Of a DNA stretch of 64,000 bases, positions 1 through 9,876 are shown one piece after another. Source of the DNA: Nemertoderma westbladi. Its lineage: Eukaryota; Xenacoelomorpha; Nemertodermatida; Nemertodermatidae. Below the pieces are notes generated by a model. That model had not been told where the DNA came from and did not search any database. It worked only from the letters and a program-made list of their open reading frames with translations. Every line of letters starts with the position of its first letter. Position 1 is the first letter of the stretch. Both the position numbers and the translations under genes were made by a program. The DNA lies in assembly GCA_032718475.1 (NCBI GenBank), contig JAUCBJ010007938.1, positions 1 through 64,000 on the forward strand, given 5' to 3'.

Positions 1-148
1 AGTGAAGATTTTTATTTATTCCACATTGGATAAAATTTGTACATACATTAAAACAATAAATAAATAAAATCGGATTAAATTATGGCTGTAGCTACTGAAA
101 CTTTTAGTCAGGGTTTATTAACAGAACTTGTATAATATGTAAAATACT

Positions 149-2854
149 TTAAGAGTTGAGAGGCATTGAATCGTCCCCATGGGTTAGTGTGATTGGACGT
201 TCTAAGATCATTAAAAACAGAGCTTGTCTGAGTGGTGAGCTCGCCGACTGTGTAGCATTGCACGTAGCGTAATGGAGTTTATCTGTGGCAGGGCCTCCGC
301 AGAGCCAGCAGAGACAGTTTTCACTGGGTTTCCAGCAATTTATTTTACTGCATATTTTTTGGTGACACCCGTTGGAAATAAGCTGAGCCGCGGCGCGGCG
401 GCGCAGACCAGTTAAGTTCTCTAACTTTACATCGCTGGATGTCGGGTCATCGATTACTTTGAGAATTGAGGATGAGGACGCGTATCTACTGACACCGCAC
501 CACATCTTCCAGAACAGTGCCCGTATCCGCTGGACATGGTCTAATTTGGTTGGGTCATCCTCCGAAAAGATACTGCATCCGTATGTAATAGATGGGACTA
601 TTACGGATTTCCATAGGCGAGTACCCGAGTCCTTAGATATTAGTGTAAGGTTTATTTTCATGGCTATACGAGTGCATGCCGCAAGGCCTTTGTTATAGAG
701 ATGGTTGTAATGACCGCTGGGCCCGTTCTTTGATGACAGAACCACTCCTAAATAGTTGAATTGGGTGAAGAACTCGATGGTTTTACCATTATAATGAATT
801 ATGTCTGTCTTCGACCTTTTTCCACCGCGGCGAAATTTAATTGCTTTAGTTTTAAAAATATTCACCTCCAGTCGATTTGCCCTGCAGTATTTTTCGAGCT
901 TGTTTAATGCAAGCTGGGCCTCGTTGATTGTGTCGGCTACAATCACTAAGTCGTCGGCGTATAATATTACATAGCACCACAAGGTTGTCAATAAAAGTGG
1001 AATGTCGGAGATAAACAGGCTAAACAACAACGGCGAGAGTTTGTCTCCCTGTATTACCCCGGTTGTCTGTTCTATTGGATCTAGCACAAATGTGCCAATG
1101 CAGATACATATGTAATTCACTGATATTATAGCCCATATTACAGCAATAAATTTTTTACTAATTCCAATAGCGGATAATTTCCTGCAAAGAAGTTGACGGT
1201 CTAGGGAGTCGAACGCTTTGGAGAAATCGATGAACACGCAATAGGCATGTCCCGGACCTGCCCCTGGTTGTAGGGATGATTTGATACGGTTAAATATAAG
1301 TTTTACCGCCATTATAGTGGATCTCTTCTTTCGAAAACCGTACTGCTGGTCGGGTAGTTTCCTTAGAGTCTCAGCCCATGTATATAGTCGAGTTGCTATA
1401 ATGCTTGTGTAGATTTTGAGTAGACACGACAGTAGGGCGATCCCTCTATATGAGTTTGGAGACGATTTTCCACCCTTTCCTTTGTAAAGGGGGATAAGAT
1501 ATGACATGATCCACGCTGCTGGGCACACTGCCATGTTGAAGCAGAATGAGAATAGAGTAAGCAGATAAGGTAGTAAATGTCCAAAACCCAACTTCATCAC
1601 TTCATTTGTTATGGAGTCTGGGCCTGCTGCCTTTCCGTTTTTCTGGCTGTTCACCGATTCAGTGATCTCTGTAGCACTAATAGGGGCATCCAGAGCTGGG
1701 CAATTGTTTTCCGGGAGGTCCGGCAGAGGTAGAGTTTTATCTCTCCCCAGAAGGGTTGAGAAATGTTCCGACCAAGTAACCTCCGGGACTTGTTGAGCAC
1801 AAGTTTTCTCCTGGCGCCCATTCTTTAATATGTTCCAGAAAATGGCCACATCAGTCTCGCATTCCTCGATCAGTTTTAGCTCTCTTTGTGCCTCGTATAG
1901 CTTCTTCCTCTCCTTGATAACCTGTTTGTAACATCGTTGACTTTTAGCATACAGCTGTCGACTCTCAATGGTGGGGTCTTTTTTCATATCCAAGTAGGCG
2001 TTCTTCATTTCCTGTTTTGCCTTGTAACATAAACCGTCAAACCACATTTTTGCTTTTCGAGGTCTTCCAGGTTCGGCCGCATCTACGATTGCCATCGTAA
2101 CGTAGTTACAGGCTTTATCCACGCCCTCTGCCAGTGCCTGGTCAAAGTTTTCTTGGTTTAGGTTTCTGTCCAGTTTCTCAGTATTAATTTTTCTAATAGG
2201 TTTCTTTCTACGAGCTCTTTCCTCCAGTGCGGATTCCAGTTCGATTACTATATTGATTCGTTGATGTTTTGTGAACATTGTAGGAATAACCTCCATTGAG
2301 CACACCTCTTGTATCTCCTTATCGGCAAACACTAAATCTATCACACTTTCCCCGTTCCAGCAATAATATGTTGGAATTTCAGCGTCATTTAGACAATGTA
2401 GGTTTGCCCCTAGCAGGCCATAACTGAGCGAATCTCCTCGCGGGTCATTTCTGTCTAATCGGCAGTTTAAGTCCCCCGCCAATATAATTGGCTTGTTACT
2501 TTTCCTTCTTACGTCATTTATTGCCATAGTTAAGTCAAGAAGGATGTCTGAAACATCCGTTGCCGGCGGGTAGTACGCGACTAAAATTACCAGACCACTC
2601 GTTTGTTTGGCAATAATGTTGTCATTTTTGTATATATGTGAACCATGGCAAGGAAGTCTCGAGTTTATAGCCAAAGTCATTCCACCATATGGACGACCTC
2701 TATCACCCTTATCACAGTTGATGTTGATACAGTTATAATCAGGGATTGACACATTCTCTGACATAGTTTCCGTTAATAAAAGGATATCTGGCGATTCAAA
2801 GGTGTCGTCCATCGACGCTTCCATCGTGGACTTTATCCCCTCTACATTCCACAA
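149..2854 (-). CDS. Endonuclease-reverse transcriptase (ORF2) of non-LTR element
   Basis: About 900 residues. Residues 1-215 are an APE-like endonuclease: the opening WNVEGI, an LTET motif, a GDLNCR motif and a terminal H-Q-R-I segment. After a linker rich in basic residues, residues 400-680 hold the RT core: PLYKGKGG...YRGIAL, QYGFRKKRST, FIDFSKAFDSLDR, the GVIQGDKLSPLLF turn and the catalytic YADD box. The C-terminus has a C-x2-C-x8-H-x3-C knuckle. No RNase H is visible. The first codon of the open frame is TTG at 2854; the first ATG in frame is at 2824. A TAA lies just upstream in this frame, while the zinc-finger frame overlaps the start, so the two were probably joined before a one-base frameshift. 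The catalytic boxes look intact, so the copy is fairly young. Confidence 0.88.
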   Translation of the reverse strand: MWNVEGIKSTMEASMDDTFESPDILLLTETMSENVSIPDYNCININCDKGDRGRPYGGMTLAINSRLPCHGSHIYKNDNIIAKQTSGLVILVAYYPPATDVSDILLDLTMAINDVRRKSNKPIILAGDLNCRLDRNDPRGDSLSYGLLGANLHCLNDAEIPTYYCWNGESVIDLVFADKEIQEVCSMEVIPTMFTKHQRINIVIELESALEERARRKKPIRKINTEKLDRNLNQENFDQALAEGVDKACNYVTMAIVDAAEPGRPRKAKMWFDGLCYKAKQEMKNAYLDMKKDPTIESRQLYAKSQRCYKQVIKERKKLYEAQRELKLIEECETDVAIFWNILKNGRQEKTCAQQVPEVTWSEHFSTLLGRDKTLPLPDLPENNCPALDAPISATEITESVNSQKNGKAAGPDSITNEVMKLGFGHLLPYLLTLFSFCFNMAVCPAAWIMSYLIPLYKGKGGKSSPNSYRGIALLSCLLKIYTSIIATRLYTWAETLRKLPDQQYGFRKKRSTIMAVKLIFNRIKSSLQPGAGPGHAYCVFIDFSKAFDSLDRQLLCRKLSAIGISKKFIAVIWAIISVNYICICIGTFVLDPIEQTTGVIQGDKLSPLLFSLFISDIPLLLTTLWCYVILYADDLVIVADTINEAQLALNKLEKYCRANRLEVNIFKTKAIKFRRGGKRSKTDIIHYNGKTIEFFTQFNYLGVVLSSKNGPSGHYNHLYNKGLAACTRIAMKINLTLISKDSGTRLWKSVIVPSITYGCSIFSEDDPTKLDHVQRIRALFWKMWCGVSRYASSSSILKVIDDPTSSDVKLENLTGLRRRAAAQLISNGCHQKICSKINCWKPSENCLCWLCGGPATDKLHYATCNATQSASSPLRQALFLMILERPITLTHGDDSMPLNS

Positions 2855-4413
2855 GTTATCTTTAGTTTACCTTGTAAATTCCTGTTGGGTGCGTCATAAT
2901 TTGTGTTAAATGGTAATATTGATAGGGCAGCCTGGTTCTCCATTGCAATAAAGCCAGAGCAATGTTTCTTGTGCCGAGCGAAACTTCCTGGGTAACGATA
3001 AGATTTGCGACAACCTGGACAAGTTAAAATATCCTTGGCATTGACCACGGGCACATTCGGGGCCGCGGCGGGAGCCACTGGCGCATTCGGGGCCGCGGCG
3101 GGGGCCACGGGTGCATTCGGGGCCGCGACGGGGGCCATGGGCGCATTCGGGGCCGTGGCGGGGGCCACGGGCGCATTCGGGGCCGCGGCGGGGGCCACGG
3201 GCGCATTCGGGGCCGCGTCGGGGGCCACGGGCGCATTCGGGGCCGCGGCGGGGGCCACTGATGGGGGTACTGGAGTGGGTGTTGGTACAATTGGGGTTAC
3301 TGGAGGGGGTGTTGGGAAAATTGGGGTTACTGGAGAGGGTGTTGGGACAATATGGATTACTGGAAAGGGTGTTGAGAAAATTGGGGTTACTGGAGGGGGT
3401 GTTGGGACAATTGGGGGTACTGGAGTGGGTGTTGGGACAATTGGGGTTACTGGAGGGTGTGTTGGGAGAATTGGGGGTACTGGAGTGGGTGTTGGTACAA
3501 TTGGGGTTACTGGAGGGGGTGTTGGGAAAATTGGGGTTACTGGAGAGGGTGTTGGGACAATATGGGTTACTGGAGAGGGTGTTGAGAAAATTGGGGTTAC
3601 TGGAGGGGGTGTTGGGACAATTGGGGGTACTGGAGTGGGTGTTGGGACAATTGGGGTTACTGGAGGGGGTGTTGGGAGAATTGGGGGTACTGGAGTGGGT
3701 GTTGGTACAATTGGGGTTACTGGAGGGGGTGTTGGGAAAATTGGGGTTACTGGAGAGGGTGTTGGGCCAATATGGGTTACTGGAGGGGGTGTTGGGACAA
3801 TTGGGGGTACTGGAGTGGGTGTTGGGGCAATTGGGGTTACTGGAGGGGGTGTTGGGATAATTGGGGTTACTGGAGAGGGTGTTGGGAGAATTGGGGTTAC
3901 TGGAGGGGGTGTTGGGAGAATTGGGGGTACTGGAGTGGGTGTTGGTACAATTGGGGTTACTGGAGGGGGTGTTGGGAAAATTGGGGTTACTGGAGAGGGT
4001 GTTGGGCCAATATGGGTTACTGGAGGGGGTGTTGGGACAATTGGGGGTACTGGAGTGGGTGTTGGGGCAATTGGGGTTACTGGAGGGGGTGTTGGGAGAA
4101 TTGGGGGTACTGGAGTGGGTGTTGGTACAATTGGGGTTACTGGAGAGGGTGTTGGGACAATATGGGTTACTGGAGGGGGTGTTGGGACAATTGGGGGTAC
4201 TGGAGTGGGTGTTGGGGCAATTGGGGTTACTGGAGGGGGTGTTGGGACAATTGGGGTTACTGGAGGGGGTGTTGGGATAATTGGGGTTACTGGAGAGGGT
4301 GTTGGGCCAATATGGGTTACTGGAGGGGGTGTTGAGACAATTGGGGTTACTGGAGGGGGTGTTAGGACAATTGGGGTTACTGGAGGGGGTGTTGGAGTTA
4401 TATTGGCATGAAG
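2842..4413 (-). CDS. Proline-rich repeat linker and zinc finger of the retrotransposon
   Basis: This frame is open from directly after the ORF1 stop to 2842 but has no ATG; the first alternative start is GTG at 3258. It encodes a Pro/Thr/Val-rich repeat (30-bp units, 10 codons, 4396-3260), then an Ala/Pro/Asn repeat (30-bp units, 3255-3059), then a zinc finger at about 3018-2958 with the spacing C-x2-C-x12-H-x3-C. The stop is TAG at 2842-2844. It is in the same frame as ORF1, separated only by TGA at 4414-4416, so it is either a read-through extension of ORF1 or the N-terminal part of ORF2. The ends of the zinc-finger frame and the endonuclease frame overlap by a few codons with a one-base shift. 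Confidence 0.6.
   Translation of the reverse strand, partial: LHANITPTPPPVTPIVLTPPPVTPIVSTPPPVTHIGPTPSPVTPIIPTPPPVTPIVPTPPPVTPIAPTPTPVPPIVPTPPPVTHIVPTPSPVTPIVPTPTPVPPILPTPPPVTPIAPTPTPVPPIVPTPPPVTHIGPTPSPVTPIFPTPPPVTPIVPTPTPVPPILPTPPPVTPILPTPSPVTPIIPTPPPVTPIAPTPTPVPPIVPTPPPVTHIGPTPSPVTPIFPTPPPVTPIVPTPTPVPPILPTPPPVTPIVPTPTPVPPIVPTPPPVTPIFSTPSPVTHIVPTPSPVTPIFPTPPPVTPIVPTPTPVPPILPTHPPVTPIVPTPTPVPPIVPTPPPVTPIFSTPFPVIHIVPTPSPVTPIFPTPPPVTPIVPTPTPVPPSVAPAAAPNAPVAPDAAPNAPVAPAAAPNAPVAPATAPNAPMAPVAAPNAPVAPAAAPNAPVAPAAAPNVPVVNAKDILTCPGCRKSYRYPGSFARHKKHCSGFIAMENQAALSILPFNTNYDAPNRNLQGKLKITCGM
3059..4396. repeat. Two coding minisatellites, both 30-bp period
   Basis: A GC-rich 30-bp unit fills 3059-3255 (about 6-7 copies) and a G/T-rich 30-bp unit fills 3260-4396 (about 38 copies, two alternating variants). 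Both periods are exactly ten codons, so gain or loss of a unit keeps the retrotransposon frame open. The repetition also opens long shadow frames on both strands, which I do not annotate. Confidence 0.95.
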
Positions 4414-5268
4414 TCAAAAGCCCCAGTGGTTATTTCTGCGTCGTGGTCGTAAGTTAAGGGCTGCGCGTTCCTCATCGTTCAAACGGTAGTTGCGTATGAT
4501 TATGCCCTCTTGCCAGACCTCGGGATCCATCACTGTGTCTCGGTCTTCCTGATTACATGTTAGGTGAAATGCTTTAGGTGGATTTTCAAGTTGTTCGCCT
4601 CGGGGTTCACTTTCTGTCTGATTACCGGGTGGAGGTAGTTGAATAACATCGCTGAATGGTATAGATTGCTCTTCGAGGTAGGTTTTTACGTCATCAGCAG
4701 TTACTGAAGATCCGAGATTTCCAATGTAGACGTGTGCAACACTTACACCTTGACGGGGCGGTGCACGCGAGGCTGCGAGCGAAGTACCAGTTTTCCGACC
4801 TATAATGGCGGTGTTACGTTTAGATTCGAGTCGTCGATTGTGTTCAGTCGGAGGGGCTGCATACTGGTTATGGCTGCCTCCGACTCTACTTGGTGACTGG
4901 ATTGCAGGCCTTGCAGACTGATGATCTTGTCTAGCGGTAAACTCGCCTGAGTTTCCTCTGACGGTATCGCTGTATAAACGCGTGGTTGTCGGTACATTCA
5001 GTGCGCCGCGTGCCTGATCGGGTGTAGCATGGTTCTGAATAGCTGTTATAAGTTTGTGTTGAGTGGCAATGGCTTCACTTTGGGCCGTAATTATCTGTTT
5101 TCTCGCTTCTGCGAGTTCGGTAAGTCCTATATTGTGGACGGCGTTCATTGCGGATAACGAGTTCAGTAAGGTCTTTTCGTCTTCCTGTGATACACCTTTT
5201 TTGGCTTTTACAGCGCGGAATAACTCGAGGATGTCTTTTTGGGATTCAGTAAAAACGTCGGATGCCAT
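4414..5268 (-). CDS. ORF1 protein of the non-LTR retrotransposon, RRM-like domain
   Basis: About 284 residues from ATG at 5268; the open frame runs a further 7 codons upstream from a TTG. The N-terminal 90 residues are mostly helical and charged (coiled-coil-like), followed by a Ser/Gln-rich linker. From about residue 180 to 265 comes a segment beginning VYIGNLGSS with helix and strand pattern like an RNA-recognition fold. It ends with a short basic tail, RPRRRNNHWGF. ORF1 proteins of animal non-LTR elements commonly carry such RRM-like domains and act as RNA-binding chaperones. It lies directly upstream of the proline linker, and the stop is TGA at 4414-4416. Confidence 0.7.
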   Translation of the reverse strand: MASDVFTESQKDILELFRAVKAKKGVSQEDEKTLLNSLSAMNAVHNIGLTELAEARKQIITAQSEAIATQHKLITAIQNHATPDQARGALNVPTTTRLYSDTVRGNSGEFTARQDHQSARPAIQSPSRVGGSHNQYAAPPTEHNRRLESKRNTAIIGRKTGTSLAASRAPPRQGVSVAHVYIGNLGSSVTADDVKTYLEEQSIPFSDVIQLPPPGNQTESEPRGEQLENPPKAFHLTCNQEDRDTVMDPEVWQEGIIIRNYRLNDEERAALNLRPRRRNNHWGF

Positions 5269-5300
5269 TTCATATACAAATATGAACAAAAATATTGCGT

Positions 5301-6630
5301 AAAAATTAATAGCTGGTAAAATTGTGTTTTTATTATATAAATTTCATTATGGTAAACAAAACAAAGACTTATTTTAATAATAGTAGCTACTTCTCTTATT
5401 CAGAATTCTAGAATCCAATAATCCATAATATCTATATTGCGTAGCTAATCATACATAAACAAATTGTTCCAGAATATTGTGTATTTATTAAATAGAATAA
5501 ATGGCCTGCAGTGAACAATAATTCTTGCAATCTTTGAACGCCTATTTCTCAGCTGCTTCTCAACGAAATTCAGATATTGCTACATATTTGGAATCCTTGC
5601 AACGCAAGCGTTCTATTGATATGAAAAAATTACGACTAAAGTGAAGAATGGCAATGATACAGAGGGTGCGATTTCGCAAAAGACACTTTTTTAAAACGCT
5701 TATTAAACAAATTTAAAGGCGAAATAGAAAATTCCGGCTTCATGGTAACAACCACGGTGAGTTGAACTAGTTGTGTTTCAAATTTCAAGCAATATGATAA
5801 AGATTTGTAGAAAAATCTGGGGGGGGGGGGGGGGGTCCGTGTCATCAGAAAATGACACTATATTACGGTTCATGGTGTACTATAATACTAATATTACGGC
5901 ATCATGGTACACAATGTGCAGGTAAATAGACCATCGTCATACATTAACACAAATCTAAACAAATTAACAAACTAAAAAAAGCATTGAGAAGTAAAATTCA
6001 TCGGAAGAACAAAACAATTAGTAACATAGTAAAAGTCTAAGAAACGGCCATCAAGTCAATTTATTTAAAAAAATATATAAAAAAACATAAGTTTCTTTGG
6101 CTAGAAAATACACGAAACGTTTGGCCCCAGCGACACACAATGTGGAAATTCAGAAACACAATAGATGTGCTGGAAATATGCTGGAACATTCTGGAACAAA
6201 TTCTTCGGTACCATTTTAAGCTAATTGGAGCGGCATTCGGTAACTCTGCAAAGGAACCGAAAGTGAGTTGATATTAAAAAATAGTCTATAACTCGGCCCA
6301 TATTTATTTCTACATAAATTAGTATTATAAATTACTCTAATTAAATTGAGTTTCTCGGGAATTTCACTATCTAATTTATAAACAAATGGTATGTCCCACC
6401 AGTTGCCTTAGTTACGCGCCAACTTTTTGTCCCATTGGATACTTTATATACACGCCAACTTTTTGTCCTACTTTCTTATACTTTATTTACCCGCTAACGT
6501 TTTGGTACAGTCACGTTTCGGGTACATACAAATGCAATACGTAATACAAAATACTAAAGTTTTATTAATTTAAAGATCATATACAGTGAATTTATTGACA
6601 CTACTGAGGATTTATATTATGGGTATATTT
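5301..6630. other. Non-coding stretch: AT-rich, one homopolymer, few repeats
   Basis: I see no gene on either strand. There is a run of 17 G at 5819-5835. From 6400 to 6510 three diverged units (ACTTTATxTACxCGCCAACTT...) resemble the 36-bp array at 7070-7325, so the array probably once reached further. The stretch lies downstream of the dystroglycan stop and 5' of the retrotransposon. Confidence 0.5.
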
Positions 6631-6636
6631 TGTTTA

Positions 6637-6943
6637 TTATTTTGGTTAGGGTTAGTTGGTCGAGACAGGGGGGAAACTGGACGCAAATCCCTTCTTGGCG
6701 AATTAATATCTCGCCTCAATGTTAAATTCTCAATTTAGGGAAAGGAGCAGGATACAGTGGCACGTTATTTTAACCAAAACAATAAACTAAACACAATAGA
6801 AAAGGTTACAGTTTTATTTTTGAGAGTAATCAGCTGTTATTTGCGTCGAATTTCCCCTGGAGTGGGATGAATTTTTATTGCGTCTAGTTTCCCGCCCTAT
6901 CTGAGCTAGTCAGGTCTTAAACTGTCATATAACCCTAACCCGA
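6637..6943. mobile_element. Probable MITE-like inverted-repeat element
   Basis: The ends carry inverted GGTTAGGGTTA / TAACCCTAACC motifs, and subterminal inverted copies of a GGGAAACTxGACGCAAT motif lie at about 6670-6690 and 6868-6895. The motif TGGACGCAAATCCC with TCTTGGCG recurs near 29505-29530, which suggests a dispersed family. I could not define a target-site duplication, so the boundaries are approximate. Confidence 0.4.
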
Positions 6944-7069
6944 AGTCATAATCTAAGATAATTTAGAGGAATTTCCGACATTATTAGGTCCGAAGGGCCG
7001 CCACTACTGTACTGTAATACACCACTGTATTTTGTATTGAATTTGTAGGTACCCCAATCGTGACAATTC

Positions 7070-7325
7070 CAACTTTTTGTACAAATTACTACTTTATTTA
7101 CACGCCAAATTTTTGTCCCAATTACTACTTTATTTACCCGCCAAATTTTTGTCCCAATTACTAATTTATTTACACGCCAAAATTTTGTCTCAATTACTAC
7201 TTTATTTACCCGCCAAATTTTTGTCCCAATTACTTCTTTATTTACCCGCAAAATTTTTGTCCCAATTACTACTTTATTTACGCGCATAATTTTTGAACAA
7301 ATTGGTACTTTATTTCCAATTTTGC
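7070..7325. repeat. 36-bp array, AATAAA in each unit on the minus strand
   Basis: About seven copies of a 36-bp unit. Read on the minus strand (sense to dystroglycan) each unit contains GGTAAATAAAGTA, that is, a canonical AATAAA poly(A) hexamer. The array begins about 40 bp after the dystroglycan stop codon, in its predicted 3' UTR. The 36-bp period opens meaningless frames. Confidence 0.9.
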
Positions 7326-7366
7326 CCCAATGATTACTATATTTACTCACCAACTATTTGTCCCTT

Positions 7367-8593
7367 TCAGTACGGGACATATGGGGGCGGATGTCGGTAG
7401 GTAGGGGAGTGAACGCTGGCGGAGGATCGCGAGGGCAGAGGAGCCGCGACGATGGCGTAGGGATCGCGGATGCGAACCGAAGGCGGCGAGGTTGGAGTGC
7501 CTGACGACGCGAGGAAGGGAGAACTAGCGGAGGGTCGGGGGTAGTTGGGGGGGCACTGTGGGGGGCGTTCCTCCCGCATAATGAGGGGGGAACTGGAGGC
7601 CCTGGGAGGGAGTCTGTCAACTTCAATCTCGTCCGCGAATATTATAGGAATCCCCCGTTTAATAAAGGTTGTCGCGTCTTCGCTGGTTAGTTTATCGTTA
7701 CGTTTCTTCCGGTAGAGGGCGAACGCGATTAACCCGGCGAGAAGCAGCACTGCGGCAACCACCGCCGCTGGGAGCACCGTATGAACCCAACTGTAGTAAC
7801 CGACAACGCTCTCCTTCTCCGACGCGCCAACCTTGTCGTCGACGATTCCGACCTCGGAAGCGAACGCCGTCTCGCAGACTCCGAGTCCGGCGAACCGGAC
7901 TGCGATCGCGACGAACTCCGGTCGCAACGCCGCGAGGAATCCCTCCGAGATTCCCCCCGACTCCGGGAGGATTCGCTCCTTCACCGATCGGATGTCAACG
8001 ACCGGACACGGAGACGCCGCCACCGAATTGTTCGTCCAGATAAAGACGACGGAACCCGCGTGGTAGCCGTCCACGGTGATCGAGTCGAGGTGGCCGCCGA
8101 CCGCCGAGGAGATCCGTTGAATCAACTCGATCCGGAGATCCAGATCCATCTGGAACCGGGAGTAATCCATATCGAGGGTGAGCGTGTACTTATGGTTGGG
8201 TGCTGGTTTCGTGTTGGGCTTTACGTCAATCACCAAGGCCTGGAAGACCCTCGCGTGGCTGCTGTCCTCGGCCGATACGAGCAGCTGGTGCTGCCCCTTG
8301 TAATCGTTCATCGCGATCCCGTAGAGAGTACGCTCGTCTCGGTCGTACCGGAGCCATGGCAACGTGATTGGTTGCAGGTCGTCGCTATTGGCGGACACCG
8401 ATATCTCCAGGGGGTCTCCGTCGGGGTCTATAAACGCCTCAATTGGTATCGGAAACCGTTTGTATTCGCCCTCATTGAATACGATTGGATTATCGAAGCC
8501 GTAGCTTCCTCTCTGCGGCGGCCGGTTGGCCTTCCCATTGGGTATCGTCGTCGGTGTACCACCGGATTGGTCGGGAACAGGAGTCACGGTAAC
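7367..8593 (-). CDS. DAG1: Dystroglycan exon 5: C-terminal alpha part and whole beta subunit
   Basis: This 408-codon terminal exon starts after the acceptor TCTTACTCCACAG (AG at 8595-8594), phase 0. It encodes a Pro/Thr-rich opening, a cadherin-like domain with DPDGD, then a SEA-like domain. The Gly-Ser pair of HAGSVVF (8056-8051) matches the autoproteolysis site that makes alpha and beta chains, followed by WTNN. Two cysteines (SPCP and GVCE) match the conserved disulfide pair. One membrane helix lies at about 7783-7715, then the basic YRKKRNDK and the hallmark TFIKRGIPIIFADE. The tail has PPNY and ends PPPYVPY; PPxY is the WW-domain binding site for dystrophin. The apparent upstream ATG at 8629 is intronic. 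Frames on the opposite strand here are antisense shadows. Confidence 0.95.
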   Translation of the reverse strand, partial: VTVTPVPDQSGGTPTTIPNGKANRPPQRGSYGFDNPIVFNEGEYKRFPIPIEAFIDPDGDPLEISVSANSDDLQPITLPWLRYDRDERTLYGIAMNDYKGQHQLLVSAEDSSHARVFQALVIDVKPNTKPAPNHKYTLTLDMDYSRFQMDLDLRIELIQRISSAVGGHLDSITVDGYHAGSVVFIWTNNSVAASPCPVVDIRSVKERILPESGGISEGFLAALRPEFVAIAVRFAGLGVCETAFASEVGIVDDKVGASEKESVVGYYSWVHTVLPAAVVAAVLLLAGLIAFALYRKKRNDKLTSEDATTFIKRGIPIIFADEIEVDRLPPRASSSPLIMREERPPQCPPNYPRPSASSPFLASSGTPTSPPSVRIRDPYAIVAAPLPSRSSASVHSPTYRHPPPYVPY

Positions 8594-8631
8594 CTGTGGA
8601 GTAAGAGAGATAATACAAATATTATACAAAC

Positions 8632-9876
8632 CTCAACGGTAGCAGAACCCTACGTTGTGTCTCGCCCCATACTAACCTATATGGTAGCAGTACCCTACGT
8701 TGTGGCTCGCCCCATACTAACCTCTATGGTAGCAGTACCCTACGTTGTGGCTCGCCCCATACTAACCTCTATGGTAGCAGTACCCTACGTTGTGGCTCGC
8801 CCCATACTAACCTCTATGGAAGCAGTACCCTACGTTGTGGCTCGCCCCATACTAACCTCTATGGAAGCAGTACCCTACCTTGTGGCTCGCCCCATACTAA
8901 CCTCTATGGAAGCAGTACCCTACGTTGTGGTTCGCCCCATTTCTTACCTCTACGGTAGCGGTACCCTACGTTGTCGTTCGCCCCATTTCTTACCTCTACG
9001 GTAGCAGTACCCTACGTTGTGGCTCGCCCCATACTAACCTCTATGGAAGCAGTACCCTACGTTGTGGCTCGCCCCATACTAACCTCTACGGTAGCAGTAC
9101 CGTACGTTGTGGCTCGCCCCATTTCTCACCTCTACGGTAGCAGAACCCTACGTTGTGTCTCGCCCCATTCTAACCTCTAGTCTACGGTAGCAGAACCCTA
9201 CGTTCTGGCTCGCCCCATTTCTTACCTCTACGGTAGCAGTACCCTACGTTCTGGCTCGCCCCATACTAACCTATATGGTAGTAGTACCCTACGTTGTGGC
9301 TCGCCCCATACTAACCTCTATGGAAGCAGTACCCTACGTTGTGGCTCGCCCCATTTCTTACCTCTACGGTAGCAGTACCCTACGTTCTGGCTCGTCCCTT
9401 ACTAACCTCTATGGAAGCAGTACCCTACGTTGTGGCTCGCCCCATACTAACCTATATGGTAGCAGTACCCTACGTTGTAGCTCGCCCCATACTAACCTCT
9501 ATGGAAGCGGTACCCTACGTTGTGGCTCGCCCCATACTAACCTCTATGGAAGCAGTACCCTACGTTGTGGCTCGCCCCATTTCTTACCTCTACGGTAGCA
9601 GTACCCTACGTTCTGGCTCGCCCCTTACTAACCTCTATGGAAGCAGTACCCTACGTTGTGGCTCGCCCCATACTAACCTATATGGTAGCAGTACCCTACG
9701 TTGTAGCTCGCCCCATACTAACCTCTATGGAAGCGGTACCCTGCGTTGTGGCTCGCCCCATACTAACCTCTATGGAAGCGGTACCCTGCATTGTGGCTCG
9801 CCCCATACTAACCTCTATGGAAGCAGTACCCTACGTTGTGGCTCGCCCCATTTCTTACCTCTACGGTAGCAGTACC
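8632..9876. repeat. 45-bp minisatellite, distal part (about 27 copies)
   Basis: The unit is 45 bp. On the minus strand each copy reads ACTGCTxCCATAGAG followed by GTTAGTATGGGG, which repeats the last 15 coding bases and the donor of dystroglycan exon 4. The array continues at 12700 after a retroelement insertion. Confidence 0.95.

Larger units (their letters stand above)
1..5300 (-). mobile_element. Non-LTR retrotransposon, two ORFs, endonuclease-RT (3' end at low coordinates)
   Basis: One minus-strand element reads, in order, an ORF1 protein (5268-4414), a proline-rich repeat linker with a zinc finger (4413-2842) and an endonuclease-reverse transcriptase (2854-149). Below the last stop is an AT-rich 3' region with AATAAA motifs at about 75-50 and 20-10; the true 3' end may lie outside the window. 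I see no LTRs. The order ORF1, APE endonuclease, RT and a terminal cysteine-histidine knuckle fits the Jockey/CR1-type assemblage, but I do not assign a clade. ORF1 and the linker share one frame and are separated by a single TGA, and the linker is frame-shifted from the endonuclease. The 5' boundary near 5300 is a guess from the end of coding sequence. Confidence 0.85.

Noticed and set aside
2906-4417. 503-codon Asn/Pro/Ser-rich minus frame
   Set aside because: It starts at TTG and is the shadow of the proline-rich linker frame, which is the one in phase with ORF1 and the zinc finger.
7781-9004. 407-codon plus-strand frame
   Set aside because: Antisense to dystroglycan exon 5 for most of its length, then runs into the 45-bp array.
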